DNA from: Rhizobium rhizoryzae
GTDB taxonomy: Bacteria; Pseudomonadota; Alphaproteobacteria; Rhizobiales; Rhizobiaceae
Reading direction: 5' to 3'
NCBI RefSeq assembly: GCF_011046895.1
Contig: NZ_CP049250.1
Location: forward strand, 2,640,501-2,704,500
Length of the DNA: 64,000 bases
Part shown: positions 1-8,922 of the stretch, piece after piece
Position numbering within the stretch: position 1 is the stretch's first letter
Layout of the letters: each line of letters begins with the position of its first letter
Notes under the pieces: model-generated
Told to the model about the DNA's origin: nothing
The model's database searches: none
What the model saw: only the letters and a program-made list of their open reading frames with translations
Made by a program: the position numbers and the translations under genes

Positions 1-1131
1 CTTGACCTTTTCAAAGCAGGCAAATCGAAAGCCGAAGTGCACAAGGCCACAGGCAGCACGATTGGTGTTTCCAACGCCAGTTTCGACATTCACGCCGGCG
101 AAATCTTCGTCATCATGGGGCTTTCCGGCTCTGGTAAATCCACGCTGCTGCGCCTGCTGAACCGTCTGATCGAGCCCACATCTGGCGCGATCGAGGTCGA
201 CGGAATCGATATTACGCGCATGTCGCGACAGGAGCTTATTGCACTGCGCAGGCGCGAAATCAGCATGGTGTTTCAGTCCTTTGCGCTTCTCCCCAACCGG
301 ACTGTTCTCAGCAATGCAGCCTTTGGTCTGGAAGTAGCAGGCATGGCAGAAGCCGAGCGCAACAAGCGCGCCATGGCTTCACTTGAGGCCGTGGGGCTTT
401 CCGGTTACGCCAACAGCATGCCGGACCAGCTCTCCGGCGGCATGAAGCAACGCGTCGGGCTGGCGCGAGCCTTGGCAAGTGAGCCGACAATCCTTCTGAT
501 GGACGAGGCCTTTTCGGCGCTCGATCCGCTTATCCGAACCGAGATGCAGGATGAGTTGGTGCGTCTTCAGGCAGAGCACAGCCGCACAATCGTCTTCGTC
601 AGCCACGATCTCGATGAAGCCATGCGCATCGGCGACCGAATCTGCATCATGCAGGACGGCGAGGTGATCCAGGTCGGCACGCCCGACGAGATCGTCACCC
701 AGCCTGCCAATGATTATGTCCGCTCATTCTTCCGCAATGTGGATATTTCTCACGTCTTCAAGGCAGGCGATGTTGCGCGCAAGACGCAGGTAACGATCAT
801 CGAGCGCCAGGGTGTGACAGCCGCGGCAGCACTGGAGCGGATGAAGAGCTTTGACCGCGATTATGCAATCATCCTCGGTCGCGACAAGACCTATCACGGT
901 GTCGTCTCCCGCAATTCCCTGATCGAGAAGCTGAAGGCGAAGGATCCGGATCCTTATCGCAGCGCGTTTCTTCGAGACATCGATCCAATCGCCGCTGACG
1001 AACCGCTGTCGAATGTGCTCGGTCGTGTGGCGGGCAGCGTCTGGCCCGTTCCGGTTATCGATGAGCACAAACGCTATCTGGGCTCCATCAGCAAGTCCAC
1101 CTTGCTCGAAACGCTTGACCGCACCAACTGA
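1..1131 (+). CDS. proV: Quaternary amine ABC transporter ATP-binding protein (5' end missing)
   Basis: ATPase that powers uptake of glycine betaine, choline or related osmolytes at the cytoplasmic face of the inner membrane. The frame is open from base 1, so the true start lies to the left of the window. Walker A (GLSGSGKST) lies near bases 115-141, the ABC signature LSGGMKQR at 430-453 and Walker B (ILLMDEAF) at 490-513. The last third resembles the paired CBS domains of ProV/OpuAA proteins, which sense ionic strength in that family. It is followed after 14 bases by the permease and then the binding protein, the ProV-W-X order. The family is secure; the substrate (betaine, proline betaine or choline) cannot be fixed from sequence. 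Confidence 0.93.
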   Translation, partial: LDLFKAGKSKAEVHKATGSTIGVSNASFDIHAGEIFVIMGLSGSGKSTLLRLLNRLIEPTSGAIEVDGIDITRMSRQELIALRRREISMVFQSFALLPNRTVLSNAAFGLEVAGMAEAERNKRAMASLEAVGLSGYANSMPDQLSGGMKQRVGLARALASEPTILLMDEAFSALDPLIRTEMQDELVRLQAEHSRTIVFVSHDLDEAMRIGDRICIMQDGEVIQVGTPDEIVTQPANDYVRSFFRNVDISHVFKAGDVARKTQVTIIERQGVTAAAALERMKSFDRDYAIILGRDKTYHGVVSRNSLIEKLKAKDPDPYRSAFLRDIDPIAADEPLSNVLGRVAGSVWPVPVIDEHKRYLGSISKSTLLETLDRTN

Positions 1132-1145
1132 GGAGAAAGCCCATC

Positions 1146-2048
1146 ATGGATTTTGAAATCGGTAGCGGCGTGGATAGCGTCGTCAATTATATTCTCGACA
1201 ATTTCGGTCCGATGCTGGACGCAATCGCCGCAGGCATCGGCTTCGTGACGGATGGAATTCTGAACACATTGACCGCCGTTCCCATGCCGGTGGGGATCGC
1301 CATCTTTGCAGCGCTCTCGCTGTGGCGCGTCGGTGTCGGCTTTTCGGTCTTCACCGTCATCGCACTGTGGCTCGTGCAGCATATGGGGCTTTGGCAGGCA
1401 ACGATGGAGACGCTTTCGCTGGTCGTGGCATCGACCTTCATCGCCATGCTTATCGGCCTTCCGCTCGGAATTGCCATGGCGCGGCGCGATAGTGTTGCGG
1501 CCGGTGTTCGGCCGATCCTGGACCTGATGCAGACCATGCCTGCCTTCGTCTATCTCATCCCGGCCGCCATGTTCTTCGGGCTGGGTGCAGTACCGGGTAC
1601 GATTGCAACGGTCATCTTCGCGATGCCTCCTGTCGTTCGCCTGACAAATCTCGGCATCCGGCAGGTGCATCCGGAGTTTATCGAAGCCGGTCACGCCTTT
1701 GGCTGCACGCCGTCACAACTTTTGTTCAAGGTACAGCTGCCGAATGCCCTGCCTTCCATCATGGCCGGTATCAACCAGACGATCATGCTCTCGCTTTCCA
1801 TGGTGGTCATCGCATCGATGATCGGAGCAGGCGGTATTGGAAACACGGTTCTCACCGGCATCCAGCGCCTTGACGTGGGAACCGGTTTCGAAGGCGGTCT
1901 GGCGGTCGTGATCCTGGCTGTCATTTTGGACCGCATCACGCAGAGCCTTGGCAAAAAGCCCGCAACCTTGACCCGGCTCTTCGCCTTCCGGCCTACCCGG
2001 ACCGGAAGCGAGGCACAGGCTGCCGCAGTCCTCAACCCAACGACCTGA
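1146..2048 (+). CDS. proW: Quaternary amine ABC transporter permease
   Basis: Inner-membrane permease of the betaine/choline importer, 300 residues. After an N-terminal segment with a hydrophobic stretch there is a BPD_transp_1 core of about five membrane segments. The EAA loop that docks on the ATPase is visible around residues 178-206, beginning EAGHAFG and ending LPSIMAG. The start is supported by a GAGGAG-type ribosome site a few bases upstream, and the gene follows the ATPase closely, so the two are almost certainly cotranscribed. It encodes the permease only, not a fused permease/binding protein as in some QAT family members. Confidence 0.93.
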   Translation: MDFEIGSGVDSVVNYILDNFGPMLDAIAAGIGFVTDGILNTLTAVPMPVGIAIFAALSLWRVGVGFSVFTVIALWLVQHMGLWQATMETLSLVVASTFIAMLIGLPLGIAMARRDSVAAGVRPILDLMQTMPAFVYLIPAAMFFGLGAVPGTIATVIFAMPPVVRLTNLGIRQVHPEFIEAGHAFGCTPSQLLFKVQLPNALPSIMAGINQTIMLSLSMVVIASMIGAGGIGNTVLTGIQRLDVGTGFEGGLAVVILAVILDRITQSLGKKPATLTRLFAFRPTRTGSEAQAAAVLNPTT

Positions 2049-2123
2049 TCACGCTGGCCATCAGGTCAGCTGACTATGGCGGGTGCTGAACCCGCAAATG
2101 CAAACCTCCCGAAAGGAGATACC

Positions 2124-3008
2124 ATGTTGAAATCGCTCGCGTCCTTCGGCGCTACCCTCACCCTTGCCGCCAGCGTCGCCTTCGGCGCATCGACAGCAGC
2201 GGTCGCGCAGGACGCAAAGCCGGTGAAGATCGGCTGGGCTGCCTGGTCTGATGCGGAATTCGTCACCAAGCTCGCGGCAAAGCTGATCGAGGACAAGCTC
2301 GGTCAGAAGGTTGAACTCGTCCAGACGGATGTGGCGCCGCTCTATCAGGGTGTCAGCCGCGGTGACATCGATTTCATGATGATGGCTTGGCTGCCGCAAA
2401 CACATGCGGACTACTACAAGCGCGTTGAGAGCAAGGTGGAGACGCTCGGCACAGTGTATGAGGGGGCCAAGCTCGGCTGGGTCGTTCCCAAATATATTCC
2501 TGAGAGCGAGATCGGCTCGATAGAGGATCTCAAGAAGGAAGACGTCCAGAAGAAGCTGTCTGGAACGGTTCAAGGTATCGATCCGGGTGCGGGGCTGACA
2601 CGCCTTTCCGACGAAGCGCTGAAAACCTATGCGTTGAAGGACTACAAGCTTCAGATCTCGAGCGAAGCCGGGATGCTGACGACGGTCGATCGCGCCTATC
2701 GTGGCGAGAAATGGTTCGTCGCAACCTCCTGGAGCCCTCACTGGATGTTCGGGAAGTACGAACTTCGTTATCTGAAGGATCCAAAGAGTGCGCTTGGCGA
2801 GGCGGAACATGTCGACGTTCTGGCGCGCAAGGAGTTCAAGACCGAAAATCCGAAAGTTGCAGAATTCATGTCGCGGATGAAGCTTCCGATCGCCGACCTT
2901 GAAGCAGCAATGTTTGACGCACAGGAGACATCCTACGAGAAGGCCGTCGACAAATATATTTCCGAACACCCGGACCAGATCAAATCGTGGCTTGGCCAGG
3001 AAGGTTAA
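2124..3008 (+). CDS. proX: Quaternary amine ABC transporter periplasmic substrate-binding protein
   Basis: Periplasmic binding protein (OpuAC/ProX family, 294 residues) that delivers the ligand to the permease. The ATG at 2124 is preferred to an upstream in-frame ATG at 2076 because it has AAAGGAGAT just before it and starts a clean signal peptide ending near VAQD (about residue 27). Tryptophans in GWAAWSDAEF, MMAWLPQ and ATSWSPHWMF are placed as expected for the aromatic cage that binds a trimethylammonium group in this family, and the Asp after the first Trp resembles the ligand-binding Asp of choline-specific ChoX. A strong terminator follows, so this is the last gene of the operon. Confidence 0.92.
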   Translation: MLKSLASFGATLTLAASVAFGASTAAVAQDAKPVKIGWAAWSDAEFVTKLAAKLIEDKLGQKVELVQTDVAPLYQGVSRGDIDFMMMAWLPQTHADYYKRVESKVETLGTVYEGAKLGWVVPKYIPESEIGSIEDLKKEDVQKKLSGTVQGIDPGAGLTRLSDEALKTYALKDYKLQISSEAGMLTTVDRAYRGEKWFVATSWSPHWMFGKYELRYLKDPKSALGEAEHVDVLARKEFKTENPKVAEFMSRMKLPIADLEAAMFDAQETSYEKAVDKYISEHPDQIKSWLGQEG

Positions 3009-3017
3009 GCTTTCGAG

Positions 3018-3043
3018 GGTCGGCATTCGTGCCGACCTTTTTT
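3018..3043 (+). terminator. Rho-independent terminator after proX
   Basis: A perfect 8-bp stem (GGTCGGCA/TGCCGACC) with a TTCG loop is followed directly by six T. It lies ten bases past the proX stop codon and should end the ABC transporter operon. Confidence 0.9.
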
Positions 3044-3096
3044 CGGTGGCAGGAAGTCTGCATGACAGCGCCTCAATGGAGCCAAGGGAGCGGAAA

Positions 3097-3462
3097 ATGA
3101 GATGCAACGGTACTGCGGGTGACGAGCCGGAACAGGACACGATCGGCGGCCGTATCTCGCTCGCCCGTGAGGCGCTGGACCTTTCTCCAATCGAAGCCGC
3201 CGGGGCAGTGGATGTCGGCCCAGCCGTCTGGTCTGACTGGGAACGCGATCGCAGCGAGCCACCACCGCAAATGCTGGCTCGTATTGCCGAGACCCTGCAG
3301 GTGACCCTCTACTGGCTGTTGACTGGACGTGGTGTCGGGCCGCGTTGGCAGGATCTCATTGAGATTTCGCCCTCTACGTTGGAGTGCTGCTGGCAAGCGA
3401 TGGAGCCTTCCCCTCTGGTCGATATCTTTTTCCCGTCAAGCCGGTTGACTGCTCGTCGTTAA
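3097..3462 (+). CDS. Small helix-turn-helix (XRE-like) regulator
   Basis: Predicted 121-residue DNA-binding protein. Residues about 15-75 fit an XRE/Cro-type HTH domain: GGRISLAREALDLSPIEAA, then VDVGPAVWSDWERDRSEP and a final helix containing ARIAETLQVTLYWLLTG, the usual signature of this fold. The ATG at 3097 is chosen because a GGGAG ribosome site sits six bases upstream; a frame-consistent ATG at 3076 and an open frame further upstream would overlap the proX terminator. It stands alone after the transporter operon. Its target is unknown; a pair of palindromic repeats 55-80 bases downstream of its stop could be a binding site for it. Confidence 0.72.
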   Translation: MRCNGTAGDEPEQDTIGGRISLAREALDLSPIEAAGAVDVGPAVWSDWERDRSEPPPQMLARIAETLQVTLYWLLTGRGVGPRWQDLIEISPSTLECCWQAMEPSPLVDIFFPSSRLTARR

Positions 3463-3516
3463 CGGCTATCTCTCGCCTCCTCGCACCGACGAATCCGAAT
3501 CTTGATTTGGTCCGGT

Positions 3517-3543
3517 CCAAATTGGAACCGTGACCCAAATTGG
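3517..3543. promoter_or_regulatory. Tandem palindrome CCAAATTGG x2, possible operator
   Basis: The near-palindrome CCAAATTGG occurs at 3517-3525 and again, identically, at 3535-3543, exactly 18 bp start to start. It lies between the XRE-type regulator and the 52-residue gene. Two dyads on nearly the same helix face is the arrangement expected for a cooperative repressor. The role is inferred. Confidence 0.4.
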
Positions 3544-3662
3544 GACGTTTTGTCGATGTAGATCGGCGTGATGGCTGGGGCGGATTCCAGCCAGACGCAA
3601 GCATGAGGTGGTAACCCTTATGTCACAGCCAGGATGAACCGGGCGCAGAAAGGGGCAATGAT

Positions 3663-3821
3663 ATGACCGACTTGGAACAACATATGGACTCACAAGAAGC
3701 AGCACTCGCACTCTACCTCGAAGAGAACGACGGTGACCGGCTGACTGATATCCTCGTTGCTGCGCTTGATGACGCCCTTCGCCTGATGCAGGAAGATGCC
3801 GGGCGCGAAACCCTCCACTAA
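3663..3821 (+). CDS. Hypothetical 52-residue protein
   Basis: A 52-codon frame beginning MTDLEQHMDSQEAALALYLE and ending GRETLH. It is acidic, rich in Ala, Leu, Glu and Asp, and likely all helical. A purine-rich AAAGGGG lies about ten bases upstream of the ATG. I do not recognise the family. The segment with YLEENDGD followed by a helix is faintly reminiscent of the short N-terminal part of addiction-module antidote proteins, but no HTH follows, so this is not a functional assignment. The tandem palindrome lies about 120 bases upstream and a rhizobial repeat begins at the stop codon. Confidence 0.5.
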   Translation: MTDLEQHMDSQEAALALYLEENDGDRLTDILVAALDDALRLMQEDAGRETLH

Positions 3822-3925
3822 AGCGCGTCGCGATCTTTCAGGTTCGCTCCTGACGCTTTAGCTCCTTGTTTTGACGCATGTCGTTATCGCAAAACCGCTG
3901 CACACTGTTGGCTACGACATGTTTT
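3820..3925. repeat. Degenerate rhizobial intergenic mosaic-type repeat
   Basis: The stretch from the AAGCGCGTCGCGATC motif through a CGCTTTAG box, TTGTTTTGACGCATG and GCAAAACCGCTGCACAC matches, from memory, a very common intergenic repeat of Rhizobium and Agrobacterium chromosomes (RIME-like). This copy is decayed near its right end (about 3905-3925). It starts at the stop of the 52-residue gene. No other copy was noticed in this window, so the call depends on recall and not on an internal match. Confidence 0.5.
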
Positions 3926-4012
3926 GACCGGTCCATCGCCGTGCATTTGAGTGTACGGCGATAAAGAGTTCCAGCGCTTTGCCTGGGTGCCTGTAAGCGG
4001 GTAAACCTTATC

Positions 4013-5395
4013 CTACAGTGAGGCGGGAAGATCAATTTTCACGATCAGGCCACGCTGGTTTAACCCCGAGCACAATGAAACAGACCCACCGTGCACAGTG
4101 GCTATTTCCTCGACAATGGGGAGGCCGAGACCCGTGCCACGATCATCAGCCCGGTCTGCCCGGTCGAACCGTCTCATGACGGTTTCGATCTTGTCCTGCG
4201 GTATTCCCGGTCCATTGTCTTCGACCTCCAATCGAACGAAACGCTCGGTTCGTATGACGCGCGTTGTGACCTCGGCGCCCTGCCCGGCATAGAGCAGCGC
4301 GTTCGAAATGAGGTTCTTCAGAAGTTCAGCGATGAGAAGCGGTTCTGCCCGAATGAACGCCTCCCCCTCGCCCTCAAAACCCAGATCAATTCCGGCTTCT
4401 GCTGCCGCCGGTACGTATTCGCCCGTGACATCGCGGGCCAGATGAACAAGGTCGACCTGTTCGAGCTTGGCAATGGAAGATGCGGTTGCGTCGAGCCGCG
4501 ACATGGTCAGCAGTTGCGCAAGCACCCGTTCGGCACGAGCGATTGCCGCGTCGGCATGCTCGATGGCCTCTCGTGCAACGGTCGGATCATTCGACCTGGC
4601 GGCCAGAGCAAGCTGCGTTCGCACCACAGCGAGCGGTGTTCGCAGCTGATGGCTGGCATTGCCGGTGAAGTGGCGGAGCGCCTCCAGCGAGGACTGAAGC
4701 CTGATCATGAAGGAGTTGATGGTCTCCACGAGGCCCTCGACCTCTGACGGGACTGTCTCCTGAATGGGTTCCAGATCTTCGGGATTGCGCCGGGCAATGG
4801 CCGCTCCCAGACGATTGAGCGGTCGCAAGGCAAGAGAAACCGCCACCCAAACGATGACAGCCGCTCCAGACATCATCAGGATCAGCCGCAACGCCGAGTG
4901 CAGAAGGATCGACCGCGCCAGCTGTCGCCGCGCAATCGTTGTTTCCGCAACCGTAACCGTGAAGGGGACGGAGGAAATGCCCGTGGAGGCAGAGCGGGCA
5001 AGGGTCGCCACCCTGATCGGATCGCCCCGGAACTGCAAATTGTCGAAGACCGCCGCCTGCCCTTCCTTCTGGGGAAGCGTCGGCAAGGTCTGATAGCCGG
5101 TGATGAAACTGCCCGATGGGCCATCAACCCTGTAGAACACACGGTCCTGCGCAGCGGATGTCAGCATTTCCAACGCAACGTAGGGAATATCCACTTCCAA
5201 CGAGCCGTCTTCGGCAACGACCACCCGCTCGGCAATTGCCAGCGCAGAGCCAGCCAGAACGCGGTCAGATACCTCGTTGGCCGTTTGCTGCGCCTCTCTC
5301 CAGGTATCGACCAGAGCAATGCTGCCGAGCACCGCCGTACCGGCCAGCAGCCAGAGAAGCAGGCGTCCGCGGATGGAGTGCGTGACCGACCTCAT
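4013..5395 (-). CDS. tctE: TctE-like sensor histidine kinase
   Basis: Inner-membrane sensor kinase, 460 residues, that should phosphorylate the TctD-like regulator in response to a tricarboxylate or related ligand. Membrane segments are near residues 11-29 and 165-190, enclosing a periplasmic 2CSK_N-type domain of about 130 residues. A HAMP-like linker follows, then the phosphoacceptor His at about 249 in NASHQLRTPL, an N box (LISNALLYAG), and G boxes DNGPGIP and DRGTGLGLPIV. Its ATG overlaps the stop of the regulator gene by 4 bases (ATGA), so the pair is translationally coupled. The ligand is inferred from the neighbouring tctCBA genes. Confidence 0.9.
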   Translation of the reverse strand: MRSVTHSIRGRLLLWLLAGTAVLGSIALVDTWREAQQTANEVSDRVLAGSALAIAERVVVAEDGSLEVDIPYVALEMLTSAAQDRVFYRVDGPSGSFITGYQTLPTLPQKEGQAAVFDNLQFRGDPIRVATLARSASTGISSVPFTVTVAETTIARRQLARSILLHSALRLILMMSGAAVIVWVAVSLALRPLNRLGAAIARRNPEDLEPIQETVPSEVEGLVETINSFMIRLQSSLEALRHFTGNASHQLRTPLAVVRTQLALAARSNDPTVAREAIEHADAAIARAERVLAQLLTMSRLDATASSIAKLEQVDLVHLARDVTGEYVPAAAEAGIDLGFEGEGEAFIRAEPLLIAELLKNLISNALLYAGQGAEVTTRVIRTERFVRLEVEDNGPGIPQDKIETVMRRFDRADRADDRGTGLGLPIVEEIATVHGGSVSLCSGLNQRGLIVKIDLPASL

Positions 5396-6069
5396 GTCTC
5401 GGTCTGGGCCTGATCAAGGTAATACCCTATCCCGCGGGCCGTCTTCACGGTCAGCCCATAGGCTTGCAGCCGTTTGCGCAGGCGGCTGACATATTGCTCG
5501 ATCGCATTCGCGGACAGATCATCATCGAAACCGGAGAGCGAGCCGATGATGGCATCCTTGCTGACCACTTTCCCAGCCCGCAAAAAAAGAAGCTCCAGCA
5601 GAGCCAGTTCACGCGCCGGAATATCTACCGGACGCCCTGCACTTGTGAAGCTGCGCGATGTCAGATCGAAAGCCAGCGCTCCAAACTCGACACGCGAACT
5701 GCGCAAACCCGCCTGACGCCTGAGGAGGACGCGAATGCGCGCTTCAAGCTCGGAAACATCAAACGGCTTCGTGAGATAATCGTCTGCGCCAAGATCCAGC
5801 CCCCTCACCCGTTCTTCAGGCGCGCCACGCGCGGTAACGATGATGACGGCTGCCTGATTCTGGTGCGAGCGAAGAGAGCGCAACACATCCAGCCCATCCA
5901 TCTCCGGAAGGTTCAGATCGAGGATGATGAGATCGAAGGCTTCCGCTCTAGCGGCCGATTCTGCCGAGAGACCGTCACCCACGACATCGACCGTGTAGCC
6001 GCTGCCGCGCAGGATTGTCGCCAGACCTTCCGAAAGCGTTGCGTTGTCTTCAACCAGCAGAATTCGCAA
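5392..6069 (-). CDS. tctD: TctD-like response regulator (OmpR family)
   Basis: Response regulator of 225 residues. The receiver domain (about 1-115) has the acidic pair in LLVEDN, the phosphoacceptor Asp51 in IILDLNLPEMDG and Lys101 in LTKPFDV. The C-terminal half is an OmpR/PhoB winged helix ending with an LRKRL recognition-helix region and a GIGYYL wing. A TTG at 6067-6069 is taken as the start because GAGGGGGAG sits just upstream and the protein then begins at the canonical LRILLVED; the in-frame ATG 24 bases upstream lacks such a site. It overlaps the kinase by 4 bases. The likely target is the direct repeat at 7296-7317 before tctC. Confidence 0.9.
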   Translation of the reverse strand: MRILLVEDNATLSEGLATILRGSGYTVDVVGDGLSAESAARAEAFDLIILDLNLPEMDGLDVLRSLRSHQNQAAVIIVTARGAPEERVRGLDLGADDYLTKPFDVSELEARIRVLLRRQAGLRSSRVEFGALAFDLTSRSFTSAGRPVDIPARELALLELLFLRAGKVVSKDAIIGSLSGFDDDLSANAIEQYVSRLRKRLQAYGLTVKTARGIGYYLDQAQTET

Positions 6070-6190
6070 AGAAATCTCCCCCTCGATAAGCATCACGATA
6101 GAGGCGAAATGAGCGCCTGTCACGCCGCGGTGACCCAGATTCGCGAGCTTCCGCTTGTGGATAGCGATGGCGTTCGGCATCATGGCCAGC

Positions 6191-7264
6191 ATGAAAGCCT
6201 CACGCCTTGCCATGTTCATCGCACTTTTTTTCTCCGCATCGGTCGTGCATGCGGAAGTCACACTGTTTCCGGCGATTTCCGGACGGACCAATGCGCCGGA
6301 ACTGGTGGTTTATTCCTCGCTGGACGAACCACTCGCGAAGCCGATGATCGTGAAGTTCCAGCAGGCGAACCCCGACATTGCCGTCCGTTATGAGGATATG
6401 CTGACCGGTGTCATCTACGACCGGATCGTACAGGAAACGGACGCCGGGCGGAAAACGGCGGATTTCGCGTTTTCATCGGCCATGGACCTGCAGGTCAAAC
6501 TGGCCAATGATGGCTATGCGCAGGCGAGCCATCTGCCGATGAGCCTTCGGTGGCCGAACTGGGCGAACTGGCGTGATACCGCCTATGCGCTGACCTTCGA
6601 ACCTGCTGTCTTCGTCTATCACAAGCCGAGCTTCAAGGACCTGACGGTGCCTTCAACCCGCGCCGAATTCATTCAGTTCCTGCAGAGCCAGGGCGATGCC
6701 GTACACGGGCGCATCGCAACCTACGATATCGAGAGATCCGGCGTTGGTTTTCTTTTCATGTCTCGGGATCAGGAACAGTTTGACGATATCTGGTCCGTCG
6801 TGAAGGCAATGGGCGCAGCGGGCGTGAAGCTCTATTCTACAAGCCAGGCGATTCTGGAACGGGTTGCGGACGGGCGCTTCGTGCTGGGCTACAATATCCT
6901 GGGCTCCTACGCCGCTGATTGGGCGGCACGTCACCCCGATGTCGGCATCGTCCTGCCAAAGGATTACACCGTCGTCATGTCACGAATCGGGCTTGTTCCG
7001 CAGGCGGCAGCCACACCGGAACTGGGGCGCAAGTTTCTCGATTTCTTCATGTCGCGGGAGGGCCAGACCATCCTGACACAGGAACTCCAGATCCCGGCCG
7101 TTAATCCTGACGTTGCGGTTGGAAATACGGCGACGACGATGCGCGAAATGCTGGGAGGTCAGTTGAAGCCGGTACCAGTCAGCCCCGGCCTCATGGTCTA
7201 CTTGGATCAGGTCAAGCGCTCGCGACTCATCGCGAAGTGGAACGACGTCCTGAGATTGCAATAA
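6191..7264 (+). CDS. Orphan periplasmic ABC-type binding protein, PgtC-like
   Basis: Periplasmic solute-binding protein of the iron(III)/PgtC-like class, about 357 residues. A signal peptide begins MKASRLAMFIALFFSASVVHA, which favours the ATG at 6191; ATGs at 6167 and 6155 are also open and neither has a convincing ribosome site. The mature protein starts VTLFPAISGRTNAPELVVYS, the usual first strand of type II binding proteins. No ABC permease or ATPase is next to it. It is divergent from tctDE and followed by tctCBA. In the PgtABC system of enteric bacteria a similar protein (PgtC) is a signalling partner of the sensor, so a role as a periplasmic accessory to the TctE-like kinase is plausible but inferred. 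Confidence 0.78.
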   Translation: MKASRLAMFIALFFSASVVHAEVTLFPAISGRTNAPELVVYSSLDEPLAKPMIVKFQQANPDIAVRYEDMLTGVIYDRIVQETDAGRKTADFAFSSAMDLQVKLANDGYAQASHLPMSLRWPNWANWRDTAYALTFEPAVFVYHKPSFKDLTVPSTRAEFIQFLQSQGDAVHGRIATYDIERSGVGFLFMSRDQEQFDDIWSVVKAMGAAGVKLYSTSQAILERVADGRFVLGYNILGSYAADWAARHPDVGIVLPKDYTVVMSRIGLVPQAAATPELGRKFLDFFMSREGQTILTQELQIPAVNPDVAVGNTATTMREMLGGQLKPVPVSPGLMVYLDQVKRSRLIAKWNDVLRLQ

Positions 7265-7295
7265 AGTAATTGTAATTCGCGTATCAGGGGAATTT

Positions 7296-7317
7296 GTTAA
7301 ACGTCAGTTAAATGTCA
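7296..7317 (+). promoter_or_regulatory. 11-bp direct repeat, likely TctD operator
   Basis: GTTAAACGTCA at 7296-7306 is followed without gap by GTTAAATGTCA at 7307-7317, 10 of 11 positions identical. Tandem half-sites at one helical turn are the standard binding geometry of OmpR-family regulators. The site lies about 160 bases upstream of tctC, in the only sizeable gap between the regulator pair and the transporter genes. Confidence 0.6.
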
Positions 7318-7479
7318 GGATAATGTGGTCGCTTAATGGCATTCGGGATCGTGGAGGCGCTCCCGATGTGACTGGGGGGAGTGAGCCGATCCGAGCCAGG
7401 ATTGGCCGAATGACGTGAACCGTTCTCCTTCCGGCACAGCCAGAACATGCGCAGCCAGTGCGCCAACGGAGGATAACAC

Positions 7480-8424
7480 TTGAAACACGTATTTCTCGCA
7501 TCCCTGATTGCAGGTTCCATCGCTCTTCCGGCCTATGCCGCTGACTACACCATCATGGCTCCCGCAGCGCCAGGCGGCGGCTGGGACCAGACGGCGCGTT
7601 CTCTGCAGACGGCATTCCAGCAGGAAGGCATTTCCAAGAACGTACAGGTCATGAACGTTCCGGGCGCCGGCGGCACCATCGGTCTCGCACAGTTCGCCAG
7701 CCAGCAGAAGGGCAAGGACAACGCCCTGATCGTCGGCGGCTACGTCATGGTTGGCGCAATCCTGACCAACAAGTCCCCGGTCACCTTGAAGGACGTTACC
7801 CCGATCGCACGACTGACCGGCGAAGACGAAGCGATCGTCGTTCCTGCATCCTCGCCGATCAAGTCGATGGCCGACCTCGTCGCTGCCCTCAAGAAGGATC
7901 CGGGCAAGGTTTCCTGGGGTGGCGGTTCCGCAGGCGGCGTGGACCACATCGCTGCCGGCCTGATTGCAAAGGCTTCCGGCGTTGATCCGACCAAGATCAA
8001 CTACATCGCGTTTTCCGGCGGCGGTGAAGCGCTTGCTGCAATCCTCGGCTCGCAGGTGACCGTCGGCATTTCCGGCTACGGTGAATTCGAAAGCCAGGTC
8101 AAGTCCGGAACGCTTCGCCTGCTGGCCACGTCTGGCGAGAAGCGCATTCCGGGCGTAGATGCCCCGACGCTGAAGGAAGCCGGCGTGGATGTTGCCGTTC
8201 AGAACTGGCGCATGGTCGCCGCAGCTCCTGGCCTTTCCGCAGAACAGAAGGCAAAGGTAACGGCTGACGTGCAGAAGCTGGCAACCTCCAAGACCTGGCA
8301 GGAAACGCTGAAGACCAAGGGCTGGCAGGACACCTTCCTCGCAGGCCCGGCTTTTGAGGCGCAGCTTGCCAAGGACATCTCCGCCACCGAAGGCATCCTG
8401 AAAGATATCGGTCTGGTGAAATGA
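7480..8424 (+). CDS. tctC: Tripartite tricarboxylate transporter substrate-binding protein TctC
   Basis: Periplasmic binding protein of the TTT (Bug) family, 314 residues. It has a signal peptide ([20 protein letters not shown]) and the hallmark GGGWDQTAR loop and PGAGGTIG motif that contact the carboxylate ligand in Bug proteins. The start is TTG at 7480, with ACGGAGGA a few bases upstream; no ATG is suitably placed. It overlaps tctB by 4 bases and begins the tctCBA operon. The GTTAAA direct repeat upstream suggests control by the adjacent TctDE pair, as in the Salmonella tct system. Citrate or another di/tricarboxylate is the expected ligand class. Confidence 0.93.
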   Translation: MKHVFLASLIAGSIALPAYAADYTIMAPAAPGGGWDQTARSLQTAFQQEGISKNVQVMNVPGAGGTIGLAQFASQQKGKDNALIVGGYVMVGAILTNKSPVTLKDVTPIARLTGEDEAIVVPASSPIKSMADLVAALKKDPGKVSWGGGSAGGVDHIAAGLIAKASGVDPTKINYIAFSGGGEALAAILGSQVTVGISGYGEFESQVKSGTLRLLATSGEKRIPGVDAPTLKEAGVDVAVQNWRMVAAAPGLSAEQKAKVTADVQKLATSKTWQETLKTKGWQDTFLAGPAFEAQLAKDISATEGILKDIGLVK

Positions 8425-8912
8425 GCCAAGAGCCTTTGATCAAGGCAGAACAGCGCCGCCCCGATTGGGCGGCGCTTGTTATCGCCGCTATCCTCATTGC
8501 CATTGCTGGCGTCATCTTTTTCGATGCTGCACGGCTGCGCGAAGTGACCGGTTATTCTCCGGTCGGTCCCGCAACGGTTCCCCACTGGATCGCGATCGGT
8601 CTGGTTCTTCTGGCCATCTGGACCATCATTGCAGCCTTCCGAGGCGATTTTCCAGAGCGTGAAAAGCAGGAAATCAAGCCGGTTGTATGGGTGATCGGCG
8701 GCCTTGCGGCACAGATGCTTCTCCTGAATACGGCCGGATTCTCCATTGCGACCGGCATCCTGTTTGCCGCGACTGCTGCCGGTTTCGGCAAGCGCAAGAT
8801 CTGGATCTCACTGCCCATCGGGATCGTGCTCTGTCTTGTCGTATGGCTGATCTTTGCCGGATTGCTGCAGCTTTCGCTTCCTGCCGGTCCGCTCGAGCGC
8901 CTCTTCCAGTAA
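8421..8912 (+). CDS. tctB: Tripartite tricarboxylate transporter small membrane subunit TctB
   Basis: Small integral membrane subunit, 163 residues, with about four hydrophobic segments (near residues 15-35, 53-72, 86-118 and 125-148), the usual TctB topology. It partners the large TctA channel and is needed for transport in the family. The ATG overlaps the tctC stop (ATGA), and tctA follows after ten bases, so the three genes form one translationally linked unit. Confidence 0.9.
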   Translation: MSQEPLIKAEQRRPDWAALVIAAILIAIAGVIFFDAARLREVTGYSPVGPATVPHWIAIGLVLLAIWTIIAAFRGDFPEREKQEIKPVVWVIGGLAAQMLLLNTAGFSIATGILFAATAAGFGKRKIWISLPIGIVLCLVVWLIFAGLLQLSLPAGPLERLFQ

Positions 8913-8922
8913 AGGTATTGCC

